NCBI GenBank assembly: GCA_900551985.1
Contig: URYG01000003.1
Location: 1-40,312, forward strand
DNA length: 40,312 bases
Direction of reading: 5' to 3'
Origin: an uncultured Prevotella sp.
GTDB taxonomy: Bacteria; Bacteroidota; Bacteroidia; Bacteroidales; Bacteroidaceae
The notes under the pieces were generated by a model. That model made no database searches. It had not been told where the DNA came from and worked only from the letters and a program-made list of their open reading frames with translations. Below, piece by piece: positions 25,693 to 33,608 of this stretch (positions are counted from its first letter, which is position 1; each line of letters opens with the position of its first letter). Position numbers and translations under genes: made by a program.

Positions 25693-27096
25693 ATGAACAA
25701 GACTGCACAGCACATCATTGACATACAAAATATGTCGAAAAGATTCGGCGAGAAAACAGCCCTCAACAATATCAATCTCTTTGTGAGAAAGGGTGAATTC
25801 ATGACCATTCTCGGTCCTTCGGGATGCGGAAAAACTACTCTTCTGAGACTCTTGGCAGGATTCGAAACAGCCACAGAAGGCGTGATTACCATCAGCGGCA
25901 ACGACATTACCAACCTGCCACCCTACAAACGAAACGTGAACACGGTGTTCCAGAAATACGCCCTGTTCCCTCACCTCAATGTATTTGACAACATCGCTTT
26001 CGGCTTGAAACTCAAGAACACGCCGAAAGACCAGATCATGCCTAAGGTAAAACGTGCCCTGAAAATGGTAAACATGAGCGATTACGAATACCGCGACGTG
26101 AACTCGCTTTCGGGTGGACAGCAGCAGCGCATCGCCATCGCCCGTGCCATCGTCAACGAGCCGGAAGTGCTCCTGCTCGATGAACCGCTGGCTGCACTCG
26201 ACCTCAAGATGAGAAAAGACATGCAGCTGGAGTTGAAGGAGATGCACGACCGTCTGGGAATCACCTTCGTATATGTTACCCACGACCAGGAAGAAGCATT
26301 GACCCTGAGCGACACCATCGTGGTGATGAGCGAGGGAGAAATCCAGCAGATTGGAACGCCTACCGATATCTACAACGAACCTGCCAATTCGTTTGTGGCT
26401 GATTTCATCGGCGAGAGCAACATCCTCTGCGGAACGATGATCCACGACTGTCTGGTAAAGGTTGCCGGATCGGAAATTCCTTGTGTGGATAAGGGATTCG
26501 GATGCAACCAGGAGGTAGATGTAGTAATTAGACCGGAAGACATCGAGGTGAGCACCGACACAGAGCATGCCCAGTTTGTCGGCAAGATTACCTCATCCAT
26601 CTTCAAGGGCGTACACTACGAGATGCTTGCCGAGAGCGACAAGGGTTGCGAATTCCTGATTCAGAACTACAAGCATTTCGAGGTGGGACAGACCATCGGC
26701 ATGAGCGTGATTCCCGACAACATCCACATCATGAAGAAGGAACGCACCACCAACACCTTCGAAGCAAAGGTGAATGGCGACGGCACCATCGAGTTCCTGG
26801 GCTGCGAATACCAGATAGAGATTCCGGAGAAGAAGAAGAATCTGATTCATACCGATGAAGACGGCAAGGAAGTGATCAATGTCAACGTGGATTTCGGAAA
26901 GATTGAGCTCTTCGACAACGAGAGCGAAGGAACCTTTACCGGCGACATCAGCTTCATCCTCTACAAGGGCGACCACTATCACCTGACCATCGACACCGAC
27001 TGGGGCGAGAAACTCTATGTGGATACACAGGATGTATGGGATCTGGGCGACCACGTAGCAATCACCATTCCTCGAGAGAATATCAGATTCCAGTAA
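25693..27096 (+). CDS. potA: PotA: spermidine/putrescine ABC transporter ATPase
   Basis: A 467-residue ABC ATPase. Walker A GPSGCGKTT (41-49), Q-loop NTVFQKYALFPHL (about 83-95), signature LSGGQQQR (139-146), Walker B VLLLDEP (159-165) and the H-loop VTHDQEEAL follow the PotA/FbpC pattern. C-terminal TOBE strands (about 275-345) continue for some 100 more residues (to 467), making it longer than the 378-residue E. coli protein, with a second TOBE-like stretch. ATG 25693 is chosen because the upstream TTG lies in the promoter. It drives uptake of polyamines with PotB, PotC and PotD encoded downstream; potB begins 85 bp later. Confidence 0.92.
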   Translation: MNKTAQHIIDIQNMSKRFGEKTALNNINLFVRKGEFMTILGPSGCGKTTLLRLLAGFETATEGVITISGNDITNLPPYKRNVNTVFQKYALFPHLNVFDNIAFGLKLKNTPKDQIMPKVKRALKMVNMSDYEYRDVNSLSGGQQQRIAIARAIVNEPEVLLLDEPLAALDLKMRKDMQLELKEMHDRLGITFVYVTHDQEEALTLSDTIVVMSEGEIQQIGTPTDIYNEPANSFVADFIGESNILCGTMIHDCLVKVAGSEIPCVDKGFGCNQEVDVVIRPEDIEVSTDTEHAQFVGKITSSIFKGVHYEMLAESDKGCEFLIQNYKHFEVGQTIGMSVIPDNIHIMKKERTTNTFEAKVNGDGTIEFLGCEYQIEIPEKKKNLIHTDEDGKEVINVNVDFGKIELFDNESEGTFTGDISFILYKGDHYHLTIDTDWGEKLYVDTQDVWDLGDHVAITIPRENIRFQ

Positions 27097-27181
27097 ATTC
27101 GAAAAGAAGTTTTCCTATCATTCGAAAAAGAAGAAAGAAATTAGTGATTACTTATTAAATTATAAAATTGTAGATCAGAAA

Positions 27182-27967
27182 TTGAAACTCATTAAGTTTA
27201 TCTCTTCGCGACAGAGTTGGTCGATTCCGTACGCCATCTTCGCGGCGATTTTCGTGGTGCTGCCCTTGCTGCTCATCGTGTTCTTCGCGTTCACCGATGA
27301 GTACGGTCACATCACGCTCTATAATTTCCAGAAATTCCTGGCGCATCCCGAAGCCATCAATACCTTTGTGTATTCCATCGGAATTGCCTTTCTCAACACC
27401 CTGCTCTGTATCCTGCTGGGCTATCCGGCAGCGTATATCCTCACACAGACCAAGATGAAGTATGCCAACACCATCGTGATGCTCTTCATCCTGCCTATGT
27501 GGGTGAACATCCTGGTGAGAACACTCGCCACCGTGGCACTCTTCGATTTCGCCGACCTGCCACTGGGCGAGGGAACACTGCTGTTTGGTATGGTATATAA
27601 CTTCATCCCCTTCATGATCTATCCTATCTACAACACCCTCCAGAAGATGGACCGCAGTTATATCGAGGCAGCCGAAGACCTGGGCGCATCGCCTTGGCAA
27701 CAGTTCTACAAGGTGATACTGCCCCTGTCGATGCCGGGCGTGGCAAGCGGAATCCTGATGGTGTTCATGCCAACCATCTCTACCTTCGCCATCTCAGAGC
27801 TGCTCACGATGAACAACATCAAGCTCTTCGGTACCACCATCCAGGAGAACATCAACAATTCGATGTGGAACTATGGTGCAGCCCTCTCGCTCATCATGCT
27901 CTTCCTCATCGGTGCCTCTACCCTCATTGCAGGCGACGGCAGTAAACAGGAAGGAGGTATCAGATGA
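27182..27967 (+). CDS. potB: PotB: spermidine/putrescine ABC transporter permease
   Basis: A 261-residue permease with six predicted membrane helices and the cytoplasmic EAA loop (EAAEDLGASPWQQFYKVILP, about 161-180) that docks on PotA. No ATG exists in the conserved frame, so translation probably starts at TTG 27182 (MKLIKFISSRQSW). The stop overlaps the potC start by 4 nt (ATGA at 27964-27967), indicating translational coupling. Confidence 0.9.
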   Translation: MKLIKFISSRQSWSIPYAIFAAIFVVLPLLLIVFFAFTDEYGHITLYNFQKFLAHPEAINTFVYSIGIAFLNTLLCILLGYPAAYILTQTKMKYANTIVMLFILPMWVNILVRTLATVALFDFADLPLGEGTLLFGMVYNFIPFMIYPIYNTLQKMDRSYIEAAEDLGASPWQQFYKVILPLSMPGVASGILMVFMPTISTFAISELLTMNNIKLFGTTIQENINNSMWNYGAALSLIMLFLIGASTLIAGDGSKQEGGIR

Positions 27968-28791
27968 TGAATTCACTGTTTACCAAGGATATGATGAAGA
28001 AAATATTCTGTCAGGGTTATCTGTGGCTGCTCCTGCTGCTACTCTACTCCCCCATCCTCATCATCGTGATCTTCTCGTTTACCGAGGCCAGGGTCATGGG
28101 CAACTGGACGGGCTTCTCGCTGCAACTCTACAAGAATCTCTTCGTAGAAGGTACCCACCACTCGCTCACGGCGGCACTCATCAATACGATTACCATCGCA
28201 CTGATCACCGCCACCGTATCTACGATTTTCGGAACCATCACCGCCATCGGAATCTACAATCTGAGAAACCGGTATGCGAGAAACGCCATCCAGTTCGTCA
28301 ACAATATCCCGATTCTGAACGGCGACATCATCATCGGTATCTCGCTCTTCCTGCTCTTCATCACGCTGGGCATTCCGCAGGGCTACACCACGGTGGTTCT
28401 CTCTCACATCACCTTCTGTCTGCCCTACGTCATCCTGAGTGTGATGCCAAGACTGAAGCAGATGAACCCGAACCTCTATGAGGCGGCACTCGACTTGGGT
28501 GCTTCGCCGATGCAGGCATTGCGCAAGGTGATTATTCCGGAGATTCTGCCCGGTATGATTTCGGGCTTCATGCTCGCCATCACAATGAGTATCGACGATT
28601 TCGCCGTCACCATCTTCACCATCGGAAACGAGGGACTGGAGACACTCTCCACCTTCATCTATGCCGATGCCAGAAAGGGAGGCCTGACGCCGGAACTTCG
28701 TCCGCTGAGTACGATCATCTTCGTATTGGTGCTCGTGATGCTGATTATCATCAATCGTCGTTCGGATAAAAACAAGAAGAAACAAAAATGA
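27964..28791 (+). CDS. potC: PotC: spermidine/putrescine ABC transporter permease
   Basis: A 275-residue permease with six membrane helices and an EAA loop (YEAALDLGASPMQALRKVIIP, about 173-193, split here from the family motif EAAxDLGA). It forms the membrane channel with PotB. It overlaps potB by 4 nt at its start and potD by 4 nt at its end (ATGA 28788-28791), so B, C and D are made in a coupled way. Confidence 0.92.
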   Translation: MMNSLFTKDMMKKIFCQGYLWLLLLLLYSPILIIVIFSFTEARVMGNWTGFSLQLYKNLFVEGTHHSLTAALINTITIALITATVSTIFGTITAIGIYNLRNRYARNAIQFVNNIPILNGDIIIGISLFLLFITLGIPQGYTTVVLSHITFCLPYVILSVMPRLKQMNPNLYEAALDLGASPMQALRKVIIPEILPGMISGFMLAITMSIDDFAVTIFTIGNEGLETLSTFIYADARKGGLTPELRPLSTIIFVLVLVMLIIINRRSDKNKKKQK

Positions 28792-30200
28792 AGAACAACA
28801 TGTTTTTAGGAGTTAAAGGAGTTAAAGGAGTTAAAGGAGTTAAAGGAGTTAAAGGAGTTAAGACAATTGCTTTTCTCTTCCTGACCCTGCTGATGATTCT
28901 GCCGCTCTCTTCCTGCTACAACAAGGAGAACAGGGAGGAGATTCTGAAGGTTTACAACTGGGGAGACTACATCGATGAGGATATTCTAGCAGAATTCCCG
29001 AAATGGTATGAGGAGCAGACGGGCAAGAAGATCCGCGTCATCTACCAGACCTTCGACATCAATGAGGTGATGCTCACCAAGATTGAGCGTGGTCACGAAG
29101 ATTACGACGTGGTGTGCCCATCAGAATACATCATCGAGCGAATGCTTCGCAAAGACCTTCTGCTGTCTATCGACACCGCTTTCGGCAAGACACCGAATTA
29201 TCTCAAGAACGTGTCGCCTTACATCGTGAAGCAGATTGATGCCACCTCGAATCATGGCAGAATCGCCCACAATTATGCCGTGCCATACATGTGGGGAACC
29301 TGCGGTATCCTATATAATAAGGTACACGTACCTATAAAGGATGCGCAAACCTGGGGCACGCTGTGGAGTCCCAAATACCGTGGCAAGCTTCTGATGAAGG
29401 ATTCCTACCGCGATTCTTACGGCACCGCCCTGATCTGGGAGCACCGCAAGGAACTGGCTGCCGGCAAGGTGACCGTTCCGGAACTGATGAACGATTATTC
29501 GCCAAAAGCCGTTGCCATCGTAGAGAAACAGCTGAAAGCGCTGAAACCGAACATCGAGGGATGGGAGGCTGATTTCGGCAAGGAGACGATGACCAAAGGC
29601 AAGGCTTATCTGAATATGACCTGGAGCGGTGATGCGGTCTGGGCGATAGAAGAAGCCGGAAAGGTAGGCGTAGATCTGGGATACGAAGTACCTAAGGAGG
29701 GAAGCAACGTATGGTTCGACGGATGGGTGATTCCGAAGTATTCCCGCAATCCGAAGGCAGCTTCTTACTTCATCAACTATCTCTGCCGTGAGGACGTGGC
29801 TCTCGCCAATATGGAAACCACGGGATATGTGAGCAGTGTAGCGGGCAAGAAGGTCTTCGAAGCGATGAGCGACAAAGAAGCTTATCCTGAGACGGTGAAT
29901 CTGGCTTATTTCTTCGGAGAGGAAGGCAGAAAGGCGCATCTCAACCCGATTATGTATCCAGACAGCACAGTGGTGGCAAGATGTGCGATGATTCATGATG
30001 CCGGCGACCATACTCCGGAAGTTCTGGATATGTGGTCGAAAGTGAAGGGTGACAACCTGGGTGGCGGCATCGTGATTTTCCTTCTTGCAGTAGTCTTGGG
30101 CTTAACCGTCTTCGTTTCTATCAAGAAAATCGAGCACTACAAGCACAGAAGATTGTCGAGAAAGCATCGCAGACACCACGTTATAAAAGTTAAAGGGTAA
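28788..30200 (+). CDS. potD: PotD: spermidine/putrescine-binding lipoprotein with extra C-terminal membrane segment
   Basis: A 470-residue solute-binding protein. The N-terminus has a lipobox LPLSSC (Cys 43) behind a hydrophobic stretch. The start of the signal peptide is six copies of a 9-bp repeat (GGAGTTAAA, 28809-28862) encoding Gly-Val-Lys. The binding domain is PotD-like (LKVYNWGDYIDEDIL at about 53-67, VVCPSEYIIERM, MTWSGDA). After it comes an unusual hydrophobic helix (about 425-445, VIFLLAVVLGLTVFV) and a very basic tail rich in Lys, Arg and His. The tail could anchor the protein in the inner membrane, so it may be held at both ends. An internal ATG at 28800 is an alternative start. 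Confidence 0.9.
   Translation: MKNNMFLGVKGVKGVKGVKGVKGVKTIAFLFLTLLMILPLSSCYNKENREEILKVYNWGDYIDEDILAEFPKWYEEQTGKKIRVIYQTFDINEVMLTKIERGHEDYDVVCPSEYIIERMLRKDLLLSIDTAFGKTPNYLKNVSPYIVKQIDATSNHGRIAHNYAVPYMWGTCGILYNKVHVPIKDAQTWGTLWSPKYRGKLLMKDSYRDSYGTALIWEHRKELAAGKVTVPELMNDYSPKAVAIVEKQLKALKPNIEGWEADFGKETMTKGKAYLNMTWSGDAVWAIEEAGKVGVDLGYEVPKEGSNVWFDGWVIPKYSRNPKAASYFINYLCREDVALANMETTGYVSSVAGKKVFEAMSDKEAYPETVNLAYFFGEEGRKAHLNPIMYPDSTVVARCAMIHDAGDHTPEVLDMWSKVKGDNLGGGIVIFLLAVVLGLTVFVSIKKIEHYKHRRLSRKHRRHHVIKVKG
28809..28862 (+). repeat. 9-bp tandem repeat in the potD signal peptide
   Basis: Six head-to-tail copies of GGAGTTAAA (the last ends AAG). Because the unit is three codons, copy changes add or remove Gly-Val-Lys without frameshift. 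Confidence 0.95.
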
Positions 30201-30229
30201 AAAAGTAAAAAGGTAAAAGCTCATACCCC

Positions 30230-30318
30230 ACACGCCCTGAAAGGGCAGAAGCTCTTAGCCCAGGGCAACACCCTGGGTATAATAGCAGTCAACAAGACGC
30301 CCTGTAAGGGCAAAAGCC
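30230..30318 (-). repeat. Palindromic intergenic repeat, copy 2
   Basis: The same three-hairpin element as copy 1 on the minus strand: GCCCTGAAAGGGC (30234-30246), CCCAGGG-loop-CCCTGGG (30259-30277) and GCCCTGTAAGGGC (30299-30311). It begins 30 bp behind the potD stop. Confidence 0.85.
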
Positions 30319-30378
30319 TCTAATTTTAGGGGGAAAATGAAGTTTTTTGAGAAAAAAGTGAAAATAGTTGCAGAAAAA

Positions 30379-30410
30379 TTTGGTGGAATGAAAAAAAAGC
30401 ACTACCTTTG
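30379..30410 (+). promoter_or_regulatory. Promoter of the tRNA-Tyr gene
   Basis: TTTG (30379-30382) and TACCTTTG (30403-30410) are separated by 20 bp, a full Bacteroidetes promoter, about 60 bp before the mature tRNA. Confidence 0.75.
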
Positions 30411-30471
30411 CACTCGCTTTTAAGAACAAAGCTTTTACCAAATAAAGAATGTTCGCAAATCAAAAGCTTTT

Positions 30472-30553
30472 GGGTAGTTACCAGAGTGGCCAAATGGGGC
30501 AGACTGTAAATCTGCTGGCTATGCCTTCGGTGGTTCGAATCCATCACTACCCA
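30472..30553 (+). tRNA. tRNA-Tyr (anticodon GTA)
   Basis: An 82-nt class II tRNA. The acceptor stem GGGTAGT (30472-30478) pairs with ACTACCC (30546-30552), with discriminator A 30553. The anticodon stem GCAGA/TCTGC holds loop CTGTAAA with anticodon GTA at 30506-30508. A long variable arm and the T loop TTCGAAT are present. CCA is not encoded. The layout matches E. coli tRNA-Tyr. Confidence 0.97.
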
Positions 30554-30585
30554 CTTTTCCCAAAAATAACTCAAAGACATAAAGG

Positions 30586-30616
30586 TCCGGTTTTCATTAT
30601 GAGAATCGGATTTTTT
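30586..30616 (+). terminator. Intrinsic terminator of tRNA-Tyr
   Basis: TCCG-GTTTTC pairs with GAGAAT-CGGA (30586-30595 with 30601-30610, including G-U pairs), with a 5-nt loop and six Ts after it. Confidence 0.75.
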
Positions 30617-30660
30617 GTTTTTATATATATCCATGGACCCTGAAAGATTTGCATTATATA

Positions 30661-30976
30661 CACACGCCCTGAAAGGGCAGAAGCTCCTAGCCCAGGGCAA
30701 CACCCTGGGTTTAAATACAGCCCCAAACAAAACGCCCTGTAAGGTAGGGTGTTCAAAATCTATATAATTTTTCGACACGTTTTTTGTGTTAAAATACAAG
30801 TCAAGTCACACGAAATCAACGTGTTATAAATTTAAAAATGTGACGTTTTATAGTTCTGCGCAATATTCGTGTAGAATAATTATTGAATATCAGTTAGTTG
30901 AACCGATTATTCGACTAAAAACGTGCCATATTTTAAACGGATTTTGAACACCCTACCTGTAAGGGCAAAAGCTTTG
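30661..30976 (-). repeat. Palindromic intergenic repeat, copy 3, split by an insertion
   Basis: Copy 3 runs 30661-30742 (same hairpins as copy 2, up to GCCCTGTAA) and resumes at 30963 (GGGCAAAAGCTTT). The 215-bp element at 30743-30957 plus one duplicated TGTAA interrupts the last hairpin. It lies behind the tRNA terminator in the same orientation to that gene as copy 2 has to potD. Confidence 0.85.
30743..30957. mobile_element. 215-bp MITE-like element with 18-bp terminal inverted repeats
   Basis: Both ends are perfect inverted repeats: GGTAGGGTGTTCAAAATC at 30743-30760 and its complement at 30940-30957. A 5-bp direct repeat, TGTAA (30738-30742 and 30958-30962), flanks it, as expected of a target-site duplication. 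A second inner pair, CACGTTTTT (30776-30784) and AAAAACGTG (30917-30925), may be transposase sites. There is no open reading frame inside, so it must be moved by a transposase encoded elsewhere. The insertion family was not recognised. Confidence 0.82.
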
Positions 30977-30994
30977 TATATTGCAAGATATTTT

Positions 30995-31087
30995 AAAGCT
31001 TTTGCCCTTACAGGGCGCATGTTTATTATTCCATATTACCCAGGGCGTTGCCCTGGGCTAGGAGCTTCTGCCCTTTCAGGGCGTGTG
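30995..31087 (+). repeat. Palindromic intergenic repeat, copy 4
   Basis: The same element as copy 1, plus orientation, ending 14 bp behind the fcl stop. Its first 18 bases (30995-31012) are a perfect inverted repeat of the end of copy 3 (30958-30975), so the two copies stand head to head. Confidence 0.85.
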
Positions 31088-31100
31088 GCAATAAAACAGA

Positions 31101-32309
31101 TTAGTCTTTCAAACTCTCCTGATACCAGTCGAAGAGCTTCTTCACACCATCCTCGATCTCAACCTTATGAGTCCAGCCGAGGCTATGAAGCTTATCTACT
31201 GAGATGAGCTTTCTTGGGGTTCCATCAGGCTTGCTGGCGTCAAACTCAACCTCACCCTCGAAACCTACTGCCTTCACTACAAGCTCAGAAAGTTCACGGA
31301 TGGTGAGTTCCTTACCGGTTCCCACATTGATGTGGCAGTTGCGAATCTCACCGAGAGATGGGATAGCACCACCACGGCCCTCAGAGTTGTTTCTATCCAC
31401 TGCACCATCTACCTTAGCACCATAGAATACAGAACTGTATTTCTCGATACCGATGATATCCTTGAAATCAACATTCAGGAGTACGTGAACACTGGCATCA
31501 GCCATATCCTCGCTCCAGAGGAACTCGCGCAATGGCTTACCTGTTCCCCAAAGCACCACCTTGTTGTCGTAGATGCCATAGAACTCCAGTGCCTTCAGAA
31601 TGCGCTCATGAGAGTTGTTTCCATCCACATTACCCTCGCCGATGATTTCGCGAAGCTTATCAGTAGGATTGATAGGACGCTTGTTCATATCCACCTCGAT
31701 GCTGTGCCAGTCGCCATCGTGGATGAGCTTGGCAAGATAGATCTTGCGCATCATCGCAGGCATCACGTGGCTGTTCTCCAAGTGGAAGTTATCGTTCGGA
31801 CCATAGAGGTTGGTTGGCATCACAGCGATATAGTTGGTACCATACTGAAGATTATAGCTCTCGCACATCTTCAGTCCGGCAATCTTGGCGATGGCATATT
31901 CCTCGTTGGTATATTCCAGCGGAGAGGTGAGGAGCACATCCTCCTTCATTGGCTGCGGAGCATCCTTCGGATAGATGCAGGTAGAGCCCAGGAAGAGGAG
32001 CTTCTTCACACCATGAGAATAGGCATTGCTGATGACGTTGCATTGCATCTTCATGTTCTGCATGATGAAGTCGGCACGATAGAGCGAATTCGCCATGATT
32101 CCGCCCACGAAGGCTGCAGCCAATACCACAGCATCCGGCTTCTCCTCATCAAAGAACTTCTCTACTGCATACTGGTCGGTCAAGTCGAGTTCTTTGTGAG
32201 AACGACCCACCAGATTGTGATAGCCTCTCTTCTCGAGGTTATTCCAGATAGCAGAACCCACGAGTCCGTGGTGTCCTGCTATATAAATCTTAGCGCTTTT
32301 ATCTAACAT
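31101..32309 (-). CDS. fcl: GDP-L-fucose synthase
   Basis: A 402-residue short-chain dehydrogenase that performs the epimerase and reductase steps from GDP-4-keto-6-deoxymannose to GDP-L-fucose. It has the NADP-binding AGHHGLVGS (11-19), Ser 109 in GSTCIYP, and the catalytic pair Tyr 138/Lys 142 in EEYAIAK. It is about 80 residues longer than E. coli WcaG, with extra sequence around 190-225 and 260-300, as is usual in Bacteroidales. It begins 2 bp after gmd, so both are one operon supplying GDP-fucose for capsule, LPS or protein glycosylation. Confidence 0.95.
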   Translation of the reverse strand: MLDKSAKIYIAGHHGLVGSAIWNNLEKRGYHNLVGRSHKELDLTDQYAVEKFFDEEKPDAVVLAAAFVGGIMANSLYRADFIMQNMKMQCNVISNAYSHGVKKLLFLGSTCIYPKDAPQPMKEDVLLTSPLEYTNEEYAIAKIAGLKMCESYNLQYGTNYIAVMPTNLYGPNDNFHLENSHVMPAMMRKIYLAKLIHDGDWHSIEVDMNKRPINPTDKLREIIGEGNVDGNNSHERILKALEFYGIYDNKVVLWGTGKPLREFLWSEDMADASVHVLLNVDFKDIIGIEKYSSVFYGAKVDGAVDRNNSEGRGGAIPSLGEIRNCHINVGTGKELTIRELSELVVKAVGFEGEVEFDASKPDGTPRKLISVDKLHSLGWTHKVEIEDGVKKLFDWYQESLKD

Positions 32310-32311
32310 AA

Positions 32312-33424
32312 TTACTTAACAATACCTTTTTCCAAGTATTCTACGAGGTTGCAACGAACCTTCTCACCGGCAGCCTCGGCAGCCACCTTGGCCATATCGC
32401 TCTCTACCATGATCTTGACGAGATCCTCGAAAGAGGTGGTGTTCGGATTCCAGCCGAGCTTAGCCTTTGCCTTTGTTGGGTCACCCCAGAGGTTAACCAC
32501 GTCGGTAGGACGATAGAAATCAGGAGAAACCTCAACGAGAGTCTTGCCGATAAGTTCCTCAGGACCCTCAACGCAGATACCCTTCTCGTTCTCGTTCTTG
32601 CCTTCCCACTTCAGTTCGATACCTACGTGGTGGAAAGCCAGCTGAGCGAACTCACGAACTGAGTGCTGCTTACCTGTTGCAATCACGAAATCCTCTGGCT
32701 TCTCTGCCTGGAGAATCAACCACATGCACTCTACGTAGTCCTTGGCATAACCCCAGTCGCGGAGTGAATCCAGGTTACCGAGATAGAGCTTGCTCTGCTT
32801 GCCCTGCTTGATGCGTGCCGCAGCCAATGTAATCTTGCGGGTAACGAAAGTCTCACCACGGCGCTCACTCTCGTGATTGAAGAGAATACCAGAACAGCAG
32901 AACATATTGTATGCCTCACGATACTCCTTGACAATCCAGAAACCATACTGCTTGGCTACTGCGTATGGAGAATAAGGGTGGAATGGAGTGTTCTCATTCT
33001 GAGGAACCTCCTCTACCTTACCATAAAGCTCAGATGTGGAAGCCTGATACATACGGCAGGTCTCGGTCAAACCGCATTGGCGGATTGCCTCCAGGATACG
33101 GAGCACACCTGTTGCATCTACGTCGGCAGTGAACTCAGGAGAGTCGAAGCTCACCTGTACGTGGCTCTGAGCTGCGAGGTTATAAACTTCGGTTGGTTTC
33201 ACCTTGTTCATCACCTGGATGATGCTCATAGAGTCACCGAGGTCGGCATAATGAAGGTGAAAGTTTGGGGTACCCTCCAAATGTGCGATGCGCTCGCGAT
33301 AATCGGTAGATGAGCGACGGATTGTTCCGTGAACATCATACCCCTTACTCAACAACAATTCGGCTAAGTAAGAGCCATCCTGACCTGTGATACCTGTAAT
33401 TAAAGCTACTTTTCTTTTTTCCAT
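32312..33424 (-). CDS. gmd: GDP-mannose 4,6-dehydratase
   Basis: A 370-residue short-chain dehydrogenase making GDP-4-keto-6-deoxymannose, the first step to GDP-L-fucose. Visible are the nucleotide motif TGITGQDGSYLAE (10-22), RRSST (36-40), the STSELYG motif (129-135) with the catalytic threonine/serine, and the pair Tyr 154/Lys 158 in YSPYAVAK. Length matches the family. It is the first gene of the gmd-fcl operon with a full promoter 38-70 bp upstream. Confidence 0.96.
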   Translation of the reverse strand: MEKRKVALITGITGQDGSYLAELLLSKGYDVHGTIRRSSTDYRERIAHLEGTPNFHLHYADLGDSMSIIQVMNKVKPTEVYNLAAQSHVQVSFDSPEFTADVDATGVLRILEAIRQCGLTETCRMYQASTSELYGKVEEVPQNENTPFHPYSPYAVAKQYGFWIVKEYREAYNMFCCSGILFNHESERRGETFVTRKITLAAARIKQGKQSKLYLGNLDSLRDWGYAKDYVECMWLILQAEKPEDFVIATGKQHSVREFAQLAFHHVGIELKWEGKNENEKGICVEGPEELIGKTLVEVSPDFYRPTDVVNLWGDPTKAKAKLGWNPNTTSFEDLVKIMVESDMAKVAAEAAGEKVRCNLVEYLEKGIVK

Positions 33425-33461
33425 TTACTTCTTTATATATGATAAATTAATAAATTCGTTG

Positions 33462-33493
33462 CAAAAGTACGATTTTTTTCTCAGACTATCAAA
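33462..33493 (-). promoter_or_regulatory. Promoter of gmd-fcl
   Basis: On the minus strand TTTG (33493-33490) and TACTTTTG (33469-33462) are separated by 20 bp, a full Bacteroidetes promoter. The 15-mer shared with 24759 lies 36 bp further upstream (33529-33543). Confidence 0.7.
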
Positions 33494-33608
33494 CTTTCTG
33501 TCATTTATTTGCCTTTTTCTCTAACATTGAACCGGTTTGAACCTAAGATTGAAACTTTTTGAAACGAAGCTATCCCCATCTGAATCTAAGTCAGAGAGGG
33601 ATGAGATT

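Noticed and set aside
30201..30229. GTAAAAAAG/GGTAAAAG repeats behind potD as a regulatory site
   Set aside because: Simple A-rich repeat with no symmetry or spacing pattern; nothing beyond composition supports a function.
30326..30799. 157-codon minus-strand frame over the tRNA
   Set aside because: It overlaps tRNA-Tyr, its promoter, its terminator and part of the repeat; the peptide is a translation of non-coding elements.
30923..31207. 94-codon frame over repeat copy 4
   Set aside because: It encodes the palindromic repeat (GRCPGLGASALSGR). The same peptide appears wherever the repeat occurs, so it is a by-product.
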